A stretch of DNA of 64,000 bases from Novosphingobium sp. (GCF_027486195.1 NZ_JAIXPP010000001.1:1-64000), one strand, 5' to 3'. Shown: positions 1 to 10,682, numbered from the stretch's first letter. Notes: a model not told the origin generated them from the letters alone. A program made the numbers and translations.

Positions 1-211
1 CACGGCAGCCTCAGTCACCCCGATCCACACCAAAGCCCTTTTACCCATAGACCATTGGATGGGGCCCGCGGGTTCCTCCATGTCAGGATTCCGTACGCAA
101 GCGCCCGAAATCCTTAGACTTACCGGACGTTTCCACCCGTCATTTCGAACGGCAGCTTCCATACAAGGCCGACATTCAGCGTTGCCCAGCCCTTCTGACT
201 AACAATCCATG

Positions 212-1210
212 TCAAGGCAGCTGCGTGATCGTCCCGCCGCCCGCGCTGTAGTCCTGCACCCGGTCCGGCTTATCGACATAGCCCGCAGGCAGATGGACCA
301 CCGATTGCTCTCCGGCAAAAGTCACCCGCACGCGCGCGGCCTGCAACGGTCCGGGCACTTTCACGCGGCCGATCCCTGCGCCTGACACGATCGAGACGCC
401 GGTTCCTGCCACTGTCGGATAGACATGGCCCGTCCCGTCGGGCTCGACCGCCAGCGATGCACCTTCGTCGACACCCACTCCGATCAGCGGCGGGGCATCG
501 GCCGGGCGACTTGCCTGCGCCTTGGCGATGAAGGCGAAGAGACGGCCGAGCCGGCCGCGCTCGGTGAAGTGACTGTCAGTGATGACCGCCTTGAGCAGGT
601 CGAGATGGAGGAACCCCGTTTCTATCGTTGTGCCTTTCCCGTAGGGGTCGGCAAGGCCCTCGGGGCTCGTCAAGCTGTGTCCATCCATGCAGCCATAGAG
701 ATACTCGCCCAGCATCGCGAGACCTGCGCTGGTGCCCGCCAGTGGCTTGCCCGCCCGCACATGGGCATCGAGCGCCTCGGCAATCGGTGTGCCACGCCAG
801 CGCCGCACATAGCGCGCCTGATCACCGCCTGCGATGAACACGCCGTCCGCCTTGCGCAGTGCTTCGAGCAGATGCTTGTCATAAGAGGCGGAGCGGCGGT
901 GGGTGACGAACGTCTCCGCTGAAAGCACGCCGCCGAGTTCTCGATAGAACTCGGTGCTCGCCTCGCCATGCTGCGAGGCGCGCAGGATCACGATATGACC
1001 GTGTCCAGCCTTGGCGATGAACCAGCGCATGGCGTCGATATCGTGGTCGCCCCCGCCCATCAGCAGCAGCCCGCCCGAAACCGATGCAGGAGCCGGGCCG
1101 GAAGGATCGCCCTCGAGATAGACGTCCAGCGCCTTTGCCTGCACCGAACCCGCTGAAAGCGGCGCCAAGCCCGCAATGGCCAGCAAACCAATGATGCTCC
1201 GCTTGCGCAC
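212..1210 (-). CDS. Cyanophycinase-like serine peptidase (S51 family), secreted
   Basis: 332 aa ORF with signal peptide; GTSAG nucleophile motif, GGDQ segment and overall cyanophycinase layout. Confidence 0.85.
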   Translation of the reverse strand: MRKRSIIGLLAIAGLAPLSAGSVQAKALDVYLEGDPSGPAPASVSGGLLLMGGGDHDIDAMRWFIAKAGHGHIVILRASQHGEASTEFYRELGGVLSAETFVTHRRSASYDKHLLEALRKADGVFIAGGDQARYVRRWRGTPIAEALDAHVRAGKPLAGTSAGLAMLGEYLYGCMDGHSLTSPEGLADPYGKGTTIETGFLHLDLLKAVITDSHFTERGRLGRLFAFIAKAQASRPADAPPLIGVGVDEGASLAVEPDGTGHVYPTVAGTGVSIVSGAGIGRVKVPGPLQAARVRVTFAGEQSVVHLPAGYVDKPDRVQDYSAGGGTITQLP

Positions 1211-1298
1211 TTGCCCATCCCCTAATCCATTGATGCAACAGCCATTAAATATACAGTCGCCTGGCTTGCGAACGTCGGGCTCACCGCGGGGGCCCGCA

Positions 1299-1746
1299 TC
1301 AGGTCGCCAAAAGTGTCTGATAAAGGCGCGATCCAGTCAAATCCTTGAACTCGAGCGAAAGGCCGGCCTTCCCGACCGTCATGGCGGCAAAACCCGATCG
1401 CGCGGCGACATTGCGGGCGATCACGCTGTCGACCTCGTCCCGGTACTTGTGGACGGTCGGCGAGGTGTCGATCACGAACAGGTCGAGCTGCGGCACGCCG
1501 GATTCTGCGCCGGAGACCTGATAATGGCGCTGCGGCATGCGCCAGCGCGGGCTGGTCCGGGCATAGTCGAGCTGCGCCTGCGGATTGCCGCGATAGTCGT
1601 GGTTGCCGATCGCGCTCGAATACGTCGCACGCGCGATGAGGGCCGGCAATCGAGCCGGCAATCTCGTAGGACGGCGGCGGCGCCGCAGCGACCAGCCCGA
1701 GCGAAAACGCGGCGAGGGACATCTGGGAGATGCGAATTCGGCGCAT
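1299..1746 (-). pseudogene. Remnant of a secreted calcineurin-like / purple-acid-type phosphoesterase
   Basis: Signal-peptide start MRRIRISQMSLAAFSLGLVAAAPPP in one frame, then AIGNHDYRGNPQAQLDYA..LFVIDTSP in another frame, joined to a C-terminal-looking GFAAMTVGKAGLSLEFKDLTG; most of the domain is missing. Confidence 0.7.
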
Positions 1747-2000
1747 GGGGCAATTCGCAATCAGGGAGGGCGGGACCCCGCGTGAATGCCCTGCCCCTGC
1801 CGCGCTTGCCAGCGGCGATTGCCCGGGTGGGCAGTACATTGGGAAGATACAAGCTTGCGGTCCTGCCGCAGCGGCCGTTCATGTACATTGGGATTTTAGA
1901 AGACCATTTCGATGCATCGCCAATCTATAGCGGTGCAACACTCTGCCGGACCGCACCACCTGCGACTTCGCGGAGAACTCACATCACGAGAAAGGGGCCG

Positions 2001-2678
2001 GTGCGAGTTCTGATCGCCGACGATGACAGCGGAACCGCCGAGCTCGTCGCCATGACGCTTGGCGACAAGGGCCATGTCGTCGCCTGCGCCGCCACGGGCG
2101 ATGCGGCTTTGCGCCTGGGCCTTGCCGAAGGCTACGACGTCATCGTGCTCGACCGCATGATGCCGGGGCTCGACGGGCTGGAGGTGCTGCGGCGATTGCG
2201 CGGCGATGGAGTCGGCACGCCGGTTCTGCTGCTGACCGCGCTAGGGGGGATCACCGACCGGGTTGCGGGGCTGGAAGCCGGGGCGGATGATTATCTGGTC
2301 AAGCCCTTTGCGATGGCCGAACTGCTTGCCCGGCTCACCGCGCTGATGCGCCGCCTACCGATCAACGAGGCGACCACGCGGCTCGAAGTGGGCGCAATCA
2401 CGCTGGATCTGCTGAAGCGCGAAGTGCGGCGCGAAGGCCGCGAGGTCCATCTCCAGCCGCGCGAGTTCGCCCTGCTCGAACAGCTCATGCGCCATGCAGG
2501 CAAAGTGGTCACGCGGACGATGTTTCTCGAGAGCATCTGGGGCTTCCACTTCGACCCGCAGACCAACATCGTCGAAAGCCATCTGAGCCGCCTGCGTTCG
2601 AAGCTCAACGAAGGGTTCGGCAGCGATCCCATCGAAACCTTGCGCGGGATCGGCTACCGCATGCGTGCCCGTGGCTAG
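2001..2678 (+). CDS. OmpR-family response regulator
   Basis: Receiver domain (ADDDSG, LDRMMPGLDG, KPF) plus winged helix; GTG start at 2001 behind a purine-rich RBS inside the longer ORF 1176..2678. Confidence 0.9.
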   Translation: MRVLIADDDSGTAELVAMTLGDKGHVVACAATGDAALRLGLAEGYDVIVLDRMMPGLDGLEVLRRLRGDGVGTPVLLLTALGGITDRVAGLEAGADDYLVKPFAMAELLARLTALMRRLPINEATTRLEVGAITLDLLKREVRREGREVHLQPREFALLEQLMRHAGKVVTRTMFLESIWGFHFDPQTNIVESHLSRLRSKLNEGFGSDPIETLRGIGYRMRARG

Positions 2679-4026
2679 ACGGCTGATGGCAAGCGCTGCC
2701 TACCGCGTGGCCTTCACCTATTCGGCGGCCTTTGCGCTGGCGATCCTCCTGCTCGGCGTGGCGGTCTACTACGCCGCCGATGCGGACTTCAGGAACCAGC
2801 AGGATATCGGCATCGCCGAGGAAACCGCAGGGCTGCAGCGCGAATTCGACGAGGGCGGCATCGCCGATCTCGCCGCCGCCGTCGCCAAGCGAGAGGCGAT
2901 GAACCCTGAGGACGGATATCAGTATGCCCTGGTCGACAAGGCCGGGCACAGGCTTGCCGGCACTCTCGCGATCAACGAGGTCCGGGTGGGTGCCCAGGAT
3001 CTGATGCTCGACGACCCTAGCGAAGGCCCCGACCCGGCACGGGCGCTTGTGAGTGCCTTGCCAGACGGCTCGCGGCTGGTCGTTGCCATCGACAGCGAAG
3101 GTGTCGAGCGGATCGACCGCACGATCCTCACCCTGTTTGCCGCCGCCTTCATGCTGGTGATTGCGCTCGGGGTGATCGGGGCGCTGCTGCTCGGCGGTTA
3201 TCTGCGCCAGCGGCTCGCGCGGATCAGCGGCACGGCGCAGACGATCATGGCTGGCGACCTTGCCCCGCGCATTCCAGTGGGGCCGCGCGGCGACGAGTTC
3301 GACCAGCTCGCGATCGCGCTCAATGCCATGCTCGACCGCATCGGCGCGCTGCTCGACAATCTGCGGCAAGTCTCGACCGACGTCGCGCATGATCTGCGCA
3401 CCCCGCTCGCACGCCTGCGCAGCCTGATCGAGGGCGCGCTCGACGGCAGCGCCGATCCACAGACACATCGCCAGGCGCTCAAGCGCGCACTAGCGCAGAG
3501 CGATGATCTGCTTGCGCTGTTCGCAGCAATCCTGCGCATCTCCGAGGTCGAGGCTGGCGAGATCAGGCGGCATTTCCGCCCTGTCGACATCTCTGACCTC
3601 GCAGCCGACCTTGCCGAAAGTTATGCGCCCGCGGTGCTCGACGGCGGACGCATCCTGACTGCCGAGATCACACCGGCGCTGGCCATCATGGGGGACCGCG
3701 AGTTGCTGGCGCAGGCCGCGATCAATCTCCTCGACAACGCCCAGCGGCACACCCCGGCCGGAACTGCGATCAACATGGTGGTCCGTGCCGAGAGTGACAC
3801 CATCCTGCTTGCCGTCGCCGACAATGGCCCCGGTGTTGCCCCCGGCGATCATGCGCGGATCGCCCGCCGTTTCGCCCGGCTCGAAGCGAGCCGCACCACC
3901 CCCGGGCATGGGCTGGGGCTGAACCTTGTTGCCGCCATTGCGGCAGCGCACGGCGGCCAGCTGAAGATCGAGGACAACCACCCGGGCTTGCGGGTCACGC
4001 TCGTGCTGCCAAAGCTTGCCGCGTGA
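2665..4026 (+). CDS. Membrane sensor histidine kinase
   Basis: Two TM segments, HAMP, H-box DVAHDLRTPLARLR, N/G boxes NLLDNAQRH, DNGPGV, GHGLGLNLV; overlaps the regulator gene by 14 bp. Confidence 0.92.
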   Translation: MPVARRLMASAAYRVAFTYSAAFALAILLLGVAVYYAADADFRNQQDIGIAEETAGLQREFDEGGIADLAAAVAKREAMNPEDGYQYALVDKAGHRLAGTLAINEVRVGAQDLMLDDPSEGPDPARALVSALPDGSRLVVAIDSEGVERIDRTILTLFAAAFMLVIALGVIGALLLGGYLRQRLARISGTAQTIMAGDLAPRIPVGPRGDEFDQLAIALNAMLDRIGALLDNLRQVSTDVAHDLRTPLARLRSLIEGALDGSADPQTHRQALKRALAQSDDLLALFAAILRISEVEAGEIRRHFRPVDISDLAADLAESYAPAVLDGGRILTAEITPALAIMGDRELLAQAAINLLDNAQRHTPAGTAINMVVRAESDTILLAVADNGPGVAPGDHARIARRFARLEASRTTPGHGLGLNLVAAIAAAHGGQLKIEDNHPGLRVTLVLPKLAA

Positions 4027-5363
4027 TCATGCGGCCGCCTTGGCCTTTCGCCGCCGTCCTGTTGCTTTCGGCCTGTGCCAGCTACACGCCTCATCCGCTG
4101 AACTCCGCGCTGGACGACTCGGCTACTCAGCAGGCGCTGACGCGCGATGCCGCGAGCCTTGGCAGGCCCGATCTTGCGCCGGCAGCCATCGATCTGGCCA
4201 GCCCGCTCGACAAGAATGCCATCGCGACGATTGCCGTGATCGCAAACCCCGATCTCAAGGCCCTGCGCGCGCGCGCCGCGATTGCCGATGCGCAGGCCTT
4301 TGCCGCGCGCCTGCTGCCCGATCCCAGTTTCAGCCTGGGCGCGAACAAGGTGCTTTCAGGGCCAGACCCCTTCCTTGATCTCGCTGGTGCGCTCGGCCTG
4401 GATATCAATGCCTTGCGCACCGCCAGAGTGCGGCACGAAGGAGCCGAGGCGCTGGCGCGGCAGGTCCGGCTCGATCTCGCCTGGGCGGAATGGCAGATTG
4501 CGGGGCAGGCGCGACTTCAGGCCGTGCGGATCAGCAGCCTTGAGCGCTTGCTGCCGATCGTCAGTGCGTCAGAGGCAACTGCGCGGTCGCAACTGGAACG
4601 CGCAATGCGCGCCGCAGGCCGGGGCGATCTCGCCGCAGATCAGGTGCAGGCCGCCCGGATTGCCGCCTTCGATGCGCTCGACCGCCAGCGCACCACCGCG
4701 CGAGACCTGGCCGCCGCCCGGCTCGAACTGTTGCGCCTGCTCGGCCTGCCGCCGTCTACCGCGCTCGTGCTCGCGCCGCCCCAGCTGATGGCGAGCGCGC
4801 CCGAACCAGGGCGCCTGTTCGATCTTGCCAAGGAGCGCCGTTTCGATCTCATGGCCCTGCTGGCGGGCTACGGCGCGCAGGAAGCCGCGCTGCACAAGGC
4901 GATCCTCGATCAGTTCCCCAACCTCCAGCTCACGATCAACGCCGGGCGCGATTCGGGCGGCAACCTCTCGCTCGGCCCGGCGGTGAATTTCGACTTGCCG
5001 GTCTGGAACCGGGGCCGCGGCGCGATCGCCACCGAACGCGCGACGCGCGAGGCGCTGCGGAGCGAATACACGGCGCGCCTGTTCCAGACACGTGCCGACA
5101 TTGCGGCGGCGGTGAACGGCCTTGCCATCGCGCGCCAGCAACGCAGCGCGGTGCTCACCGATCTGCCCGCCCTGACACGCTTTGCCGAAGCCGCCCGCAG
5201 CGCTGCAACGCGCGGCGATCTGCCGCTCGCCAATGCAGAGACCGCCGAACAGGCACTGCGCGATAAGCAGGTGCTGCTGGCGCAGGATGATCAGGCCATC
5301 GCCGAGCAAACGATCGCGCTGGAACTGCTGACCGGCACCCTGAACGAGACATGGACCCGATGA
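4023..5363 (+). CDS. TolC/OprM-type outer-membrane efflux lipoprotein
   Basis: Lipobox LLLSACAS, repeated OEP helical pattern, GTGA overlap with kinase stop. Confidence 0.88.
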   Translation: MIMRPPWPFAAVLLLSACASYTPHPLNSALDDSATQQALTRDAASLGRPDLAPAAIDLASPLDKNAIATIAVIANPDLKALRARAAIADAQAFAARLLPDPSFSLGANKVLSGPDPFLDLAGALGLDINALRTARVRHEGAEALARQVRLDLAWAEWQIAGQARLQAVRISSLERLLPIVSASEATARSQLERAMRAAGRGDLAADQVQAARIAAFDALDRQRTTARDLAAARLELLRLLGLPPSTALVLAPPQLMASAPEPGRLFDLAKERRFDLMALLAGYGAQEAALHKAILDQFPNLQLTINAGRDSGGNLSLGPAVNFDLPVWNRGRGAIATERATREALRSEYTARLFQTRADIAAAVNGLAIARQQRSAVLTDLPALTRFAEAARSAATRGDLPLANAETAEQALRDKQVLLAQDDQAIAEQTIALELLTGTLNETWTR

Positions 5364-6382
5364 TCCGAATTGCTGCACCTTTCGTTGCCCTCCTGTTGTT
5401 GGCCGGCTGCTCCACTGGCAGCGATGGTGAAGTCGCGACCGATCCGGTCGCGCTCGTTACTCTGGCACGCGCTGAACCCGGCGCCATCGCCGCCGAGGTC
5501 ACGCTGTTTGGCACGGCGGAGAGCGGGGCCACCGGCAGGCAGGGACTGACCGCCGCCGCAGATGCGGTGGTGACGCGGATTGTCGCCCCTGTTGGCACGC
5601 GCGTTTCGCGCGGCGATCTGATTGCCGTGCTGACACCCGCGCCTGCCGCGCGGCTCGATCTCGCCAAGGCGGCGACCGATGCGCGCACCGCCGAGGCGGC
5701 ACTGGCACGGGCGCTGCGTCTGCGCAGCGATGGCCTGTTGAGCGATGCCGACGTCGAGGCCGCACGCGCCGCTGCGGCGAGTGCGCGCACGACACAGGCG
5801 AGCCTTGCCATCCGTGCCGGGGCACTCACCCTGCGTGCGCCCACCGCCGGTTTTGTCGAAACGCTGGCGGCAAAACCGGGTGACATGGTCACAGCGGGCA
5901 CTCCGATCGCAACGATCGGCAGCCTCGAGGACGTGCGGGTGCGCTTTGGAGCCGATCCTGCCACCGCGCGCGCATTACGCCCCGGAACGCCGATTGCGAT
6001 CATGCCGACAGCTGGCCGGTCGGCACTGTCGGTCCCCGTCACATCGGTAGATCCCGTCGTCGATCCGCAGATCAGGTTGGCCGCGGTCTTCGCCCGCCTG
6101 CCGGCCGGCACCGGCATCGCCACTGGCGAGACGGTGCAGGGCAGGGTTCGTGTCGGCACCGGTGTAAGCGGCCTGACCGTGCCTTATGCCGCGTTGCTCG
6201 ATGATGGCGGGCAGCCGTTTGTCTTCTTGGTCAGCGGGGGTATCGCGCATCGCCGCGATGTCGAGACCGGGCCGGCGACCGCTGACCGGATCGCCATCGT
6301 CAAGGGCCTTTCCGCCGGTGATCTGGTTGTGACGCAAGGCGGCACCGCACTTGAGGACGGCATGAAGGTGCGTACCAAGTGA
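5360..6382 (+). CDS. RND efflux periplasmic adaptor (HlyD/MFP family) lipoprotein
   Basis: Lipobox LLAGCSTG, lipoyl-like APTAGFVETLAAKPGDMV, operon context; ORF track starts at 5351, ATG 5360 preferred. Confidence 0.88.
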   Translation: MIRIAAPFVALLLLAGCSTGSDGEVATDPVALVTLARAEPGAIAAEVTLFGTAESGATGRQGLTAAADAVVTRIVAPVGTRVSRGDLIAVLTPAPAARLDLAKAATDARTAEAALARALRLRSDGLLSDADVEAARAAAASARTTQASLAIRAGALTLRAPTAGFVETLAAKPGDMVTAGTPIATIGSLEDVRVRFGADPATARALRPGTPIAIMPTAGRSALSVPVTSVDPVVDPQIRLAAVFARLPAGTGIATGETVQGRVRVGTGVSGLTVPYAALLDDGGQPFVFLVSGGIAHRRDVETGPATADRIAIVKGLSAGDLVVTQGGTALEDGMKVRTK

Positions 6383-9300
6383 CGCGCTTGCTGACCAACC
6401 ACGCGCGTGCGTTGTTGCTGGCGCTCGTGCTGCTGACCGCAGGCGGCCTTCTTGCCGCGACGCGCCTTCCGGTCAGCCTGTTCCCGCCGATCGATTATCC
6501 GCGTGTGACCGTCGCGATCGATGCGGGCGAGCGCGATGCCGCGCAGATGGCGGCTGAAATCACCCGGCCGATGGAAATCGCGCTGCGTGCGGTTCCCGGC
6601 GTCTCGCATATCCGTTCGACCACGAGCCGCGGTTCGGCCGAAGTCGCACTCACCTTCGACTGGGGGCATGACATGGCAGCCGCCACGCTCGCCACGCAGG
6701 GCGCGCTGGCGAACCTGCTTACCGATCTGCCGCCCGGCACCCATTTCGAAGTGCGCCGCTCCGATCCGACCCTGTTTCCCGTGGTGGGCATTGCACTGAC
6801 CTCGCGCTCGCTCGACAGCGCCGCGCTGCGCCAGATTGCCGAACTCACCATCCGCCCTGCGTTGACTGCGGTAACCGGGGTCGCGGGCGTCGATGTGCTG
6901 GGCGGCGGACCGCGCGAATTTGCCGTTGATGTTGACCCTGCGCGGGCGCAGGCGATCGGGCTGAGCTTAGCCGATATCGCTGCCGCCATCGGCAAGGCCA
7001 ACGACGTGCGCGGTGTCGGCAAGCTTGAGGACCGCCACCGGCTCTATCTCGTGCTGGCGCAAAGCCGGATAGCCGCGCTTGCCGACCTCGCCGCAACGCC
7101 GCTCAAGGCAGGGCCGACCGGCGTCGCCACGCTGGGCCAGATTGCGACGATCCACCCTTCGGTGGAACCCAGCTTCATCCGCGTCACCTCCAACGGGCAG
7201 CCTGCGGTGCTGATCAATATCCGCCAATCGCTTGCCGGGGACACGGTCAAGATCGTTCACGAGGTCGAATCCCGGCTCAAGGCGATAGGGCTGCCGCCCA
7301 GCGTCACCGTCAGCACATTCTACGATCAGTCGGAACTGGTCACAGGCGCCGCTGAAGCTGTGCGCGACGCTATCCTTTTGGGGGCGGTGCTTGCTGGCCT
7401 CGTGCTGTTCGCGTTCCTGCGCTCGGGCCGGCTCATGATCATGACCGGGTTGATGCTTCCCGCGGTGCTTGCGGGCACCTGCCTCGTGCTCGCCAGCATG
7501 GGCATGGGCTTCGACATGATGACGCTTGGAGGGATGGCGGCAGCGGTCGGGTTGGTGGTCGACGATGCGGTGGTCATGCTCGAACATATCATGCGGCGCA
7601 TGCAGGACGGGACGGCGAAAGGCCCGGAAGGCCTGCTCCATGCCTCCGCCGAGATGGGCCGCCCGCTGATCGGGTCGACCCTCGCCACCATCGTCGTATT
7701 CCTCCCGCTGGCATTCATCACCGGCGTGACCGGCGGGTTCTTCAAGCCGCTCGCGCTCACGATGGTCGCGGCGCTCGGCCTTTCGCTCGTCTATTCCCGG
7801 CTGGTGATCCCGCTCGTCGCCGCCCGCTGGCTGCGCGACAAGGATGCCAAGACCGCCGAGCGGGCGGGCGGTTTCCAGCTATGGCTCGCGCGCGGCTACA
7901 GCCGCGCCGGCGACCGGGCCTTTGCGCGGCCTGCCCTGTTCGTCGCGGTGCTCGGGATCGGCATGGCCGCGCTCGGCCTTGCCGCCTGGTCGCAGGTCCC
8001 TTCCGGCTTCATGCCCGCCATGGACGAAGGCGGATTCATCCTCGACTACAAGGCGCAGAGCGGCGCTGCGCTGAGCGATACCGACCATCTTCTGCAACAA
8101 GTCGAGGCGATCATCATCGCGACGCCGGAAGTGGCGAGCTATTCGCGGCGGACCGGCGTCCAGCTCGGTGGTGGGCTGACCGAAGCGGATGAAGGGGACT
8201 ATTTCATCCGCCTCAGGAACGGCTCGCGCCGCCCGATCGACGAGGTGATGTCAGATATCCGGCGCCAGATAGCCACCAATGTCCCGGGGATCGAGATCGA
8301 GACCGCACAGCTGATGGAGGACCTCATTGGCGATCTCACCGCCGTGCCCCAGCCGATTGAAGTCAAGCTCTTCGGCGATGATCCCGCTTCGCTCGAAGCC
8401 GCCGCAAGGCGGGTGGGCGAAGCCGTCGGCAAAGTTGACGGTGTGGTCGAGGTGGTCGACGGACTGCGTGTTGCCGGCGATGCGCTCAGCATCAAGCTTG
8501 ATCCCGGCAGCGCAGCACAGCACGGGCTCGATCCGGACGCTGCAGCGACCCAGCTCGAGGCGCTGATCGGCGGCACCCGCGCCACGCAGGTGCGCATCGG
8601 CGAGCAGCTAGTCAGCGTGCGGGTGCGCACGCCTGAAGACCTGCGCCGGCGGGCGGCGGACCTTGGGCGGATGGTACTGACCGCGCCTGATGGCCACGCA
8701 GTCTACCTCTCCCAGATCGCGGGAATTTCGGTCATCGCCGGCCAGAAACAGCTGACGCGCGAGGACCTTGCGCCATTCATCGCCGTCACCGCGCGGCTCG
8801 AAGGGCGCGATCTCGGCTCGGCGATGAAGGATGTCCGGGCGGCCGTGGCCGGGCTGCAGCTGCCGCGGACGATACGCGTGGACTTCGGCGGGCTCTACGC
8901 ACAGCAGGAGCGCAGCTTTGCCGATCTCAGCCTCGTGTTCGCCGCTGCGCTGCTGCTTGCCGCGCTGCTGCTGACCTTCCTCTTCGAACGCATGGTCTGG
9001 ACGATCGCGGCCATCGCCACCGTCCTTCTATCGGCAGCGGCGGTGATCTGCGGTCTGTGGCTGACGGGTATCGAGCTTGATATCTCCGCGCTGATGGGCC
9101 TGACCATGGTGGTCGGCATGGTGGCCGAACTCGTCATCTTCTTCCTCGCCGAAATCGACCCGGCCGCGCCTGTCACGCTGGAGCGGCTCCGTGAGGCGGG
9201 CGCCCGCAGGCTCCGGCCGATCCTTATGTCGGCGCTGATCGCCATCCTCACGCTCAGTCCGCTTGCCCTTGGCGTCAGCCGCGGTGCGGGCCTTCAGCAG

Positions 9301-9417
9301 CCGCTCGCGACGGCGATCATTTTCGGACTGCTGGCGGCAGTGCCATTGGTGCTGCTGTTCCTGCCGGCGATGATCGCTGCAATCGGATCAGTGAGCCTGC
9401 GCGGCGTTCAGCGCTAG
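6379..9417 (+). CDS. RND efflux transporter permease (1012 aa)
   Basis: AcrB/CzcA-like sequence, TM4 GLVVDDAVVMLEH, two large periplasmic loops, ATGA-like overlap with adaptor. Confidence 0.92.
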   Translation: MTRLLTNHARALLLALVLLTAGGLLAATRLPVSLFPPIDYPRVTVAIDAGERDAAQMAAEITRPMEIALRAVPGVSHIRSTTSRGSAEVALTFDWGHDMAAATLATQGALANLLTDLPPGTHFEVRRSDPTLFPVVGIALTSRSLDSAALRQIAELTIRPALTAVTGVAGVDVLGGGPREFAVDVDPARAQAIGLSLADIAAAIGKANDVRGVGKLEDRHRLYLVLAQSRIAALADLAATPLKAGPTGVATLGQIATIHPSVEPSFIRVTSNGQPAVLINIRQSLAGDTVKIVHEVESRLKAIGLPPSVTVSTFYDQSELVTGAAEAVRDAILLGAVLAGLVLFAFLRSGRLMIMTGLMLPAVLAGTCLVLASMGMGFDMMTLGGMAAAVGLVVDDAVVMLEHIMRRMQDGTAKGPEGLLHASAEMGRPLIGSTLATIVVFLPLAFITGVTGGFFKPLALTMVAALGLSLVYSRLVIPLVAARWLRDKDAKTAERAGGFQLWLARGYSRAGDRAFARPALFVAVLGIGMAALGLAAWSQVPSGFMPAMDEGGFILDYKAQSGAALSDTDHLLQQVEAIIIATPEVASYSRRTGVQLGGGLTEADEGDYFIRLRNGSRRPIDEVMSDIRRQIATNVPGIEIETAQLMEDLIGDLTAVPQPIEVKLFGDDPASLEAAARRVGEAVGKVDGVVEVVDGLRVAGDALSIKLDPGSAAQHGLDPDAAATQLEALIGGTRATQVRIGEQLVSVRVRTPEDLRRRAADLGRMVLTAPDGHAVYLSQIAGISVIAGQKQLTREDLAPFIAVTARLEGRDLGSAMKDVRAAVAGLQLPRTIRVDFGGLYAQQERSFADLSLVFAAALLLAALLLTFLFERMVWTIAAIATVLLSAAAVICGLWLTGIELDISALMGLTMVVGMVAELVIFFLAEIDPAAPVTLERLREAGARRLRPILMSALIAILTLSPLALGVSRGAGLQQPLATAIIFGLLAAVPLVLLFLPAMIAAIGSVSLRGVQR

Positions 9418-9611
9418 AACCCGGCCGCAGCGCGCTTTGTGCGCCGCGATTTCGGCCTTGGCCCGACATTGCAGCATGAGCAATCCTGGCGGCCTTCAAA
9501 GCAGCGACGCTGGTTGCGAATGGAGATGCGGCCTAGCATCATTTGGCTCCAGCGTCCGATGGCGGAGCTACGCTGCCGCAGCCATGCGCAACTTCTGTCA
9601 GGAACAGACGT

Positions 9612-10370
9612 TCACATTGGCTGATCCGAGCGACCGGTCTGGTCGTTACCGCGCTTGACTGCCATGATGATCACATGCTGTTCGCCGTGCCCGGTCGGGG
9701 ACGCACCCGGCCCCCGATCGGTCTCGATCACCGTGACAGCGAAGCCGCTGCGGGCGAGTGCTCCAGCAAATCTGTCGTCGTGCGAGGCAGACCAGACGCC
9801 GAGAATTCCGCCCTCCTTCAAGGCAGACCATGCGGCCGCTACCCCTTCCCGGGAATAGAGCCAATCGTTCGCCCGACGCGTGAGGCCTTCTGGTCCGTTG
9901 TCGACATCGAGCAGGATGCAATCGTAACCTTGCGCCGCGGATTCAATCAAAAAGGCAACGTCGTCCTGCACCAGTTGCACGCGCGGGTCATCGAGGCACC
10001 CATCGGTGATGCGCGCCATGGGCCCTTTCGCCCACTCAACGATCTTCGGCACGATTTCCGCAACTGTCACTTCAGCATCGCGTCCGAGCGTCCGGAGAGC
10101 GGATCGCAGCGTGTAACCCATGCCGTAGCCGCCGATGAGCATGTGAACCGGGTCGCGGCCGCCGAGTTCGGCGCAGACCGCGCTGGCGAGCACACCTTCC
10201 GAGGCCGAAAGGTCGGTGCTCATCAATTCATTGTCGTCGAGCAGGATCGCAAAATCAGTCCCATTCCGGATGAGGCGGAGCCTGCTCCCATCCGGAACGA
10301 AAGCGGTGTCGACGAGGTGCTCGCCGGCATTCAAAGCGGATAGGCCGCTGGCGTTGGCAAGATGCTTCAA
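9612..10370 (-). CDS. Spermidine-synthase-like SAM-dependent methyltransferase fold protein
   Basis: MLIGGYGMGYTLRSALR SAM motif, DCILLDVDNGPEGL; 252 aa. Confidence 0.75.
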   Translation of the reverse strand: MKHLANASGLSALNAGEHLVDTAFVPDGSRLRLIRNGTDFAILLDDNELMSTDLSASEGVLASAVCAELGGRDPVHMLIGGYGMGYTLRSALRTLGRDAEVTVAEIVPKIVEWAKGPMARITDGCLDDPRVQLVQDDVAFLIESAAQGYDCILLDVDNGPEGLTRRANDWLYSREGVAAAWSALKEGGILGVWSASHDDRFAGALARSGFAVTVIETDRGPGASPTGHGEQHVIIMAVKRGNDQTGRSDQPM

Positions 10371-10373
10371 GCG

Positions 10374-10682
10374 CTACTTCTTGCGTGCCTTGCGGGCCGC
10401 ATACTTTGCGTCCCGAGCCGCCTTGCGCTCCGCTTCGGTAAGTGCTGGCGCTACCTTGGCAGCGCGCTCGGCCTTCTCGGCAAGTTCCTGCGCCTTTTTC
10501 GCGGCGAGCAACGCGCGCTTCTCGGCCTGGATTTTCTCACGCGCCTCAGCCGCGGCAATGCGTTCGGCCTGCGCTGCGGGATCCAGCGGGGCTCGTGCCT
10601 TGAGCTTTGCGAGTGCCTGTTCTCGCGCAGACGCTGCCGCCGCGCGCCGGGCCTCGAGCCCGGGTTCCTTGTAACCTGCCAT
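10374..10682 (-). CDS. DUF6481 family small Ala/Lys-rich protein
   Basis: MAGYKEPGLEARRAAAASAREQALAKLKA... charged coiled protein; start at 10682 within ORF 10374..10787. Confidence 0.65.
   Translation of the reverse strand: MAGYKEPGLEARRAAAASAREQALAKLKARAPLDPAAQAERIAAAEAREKIQAEKRALLAAKKAQELAEKAERAAKVAPALTEAERKAARDAKYAARKARKK

Noticed and set aside
1-48. Partial minus-strand ORF MGKRALVWIGVTEAAV running off the left edge
   Set aside because: Only 16 codons visible; cannot be supported as a gene
1176-2000. N-terminal extension of the response regulator ORF
   Set aside because: Non-homologous, overlaps the phosphatase remnant; GTG 2001 with RBS explains the gene
9418-9611. Possible small genes between the RND pump and spermidine-synthase-like gene
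   Set aside because: Short overlapping frames with no motif or RBS support
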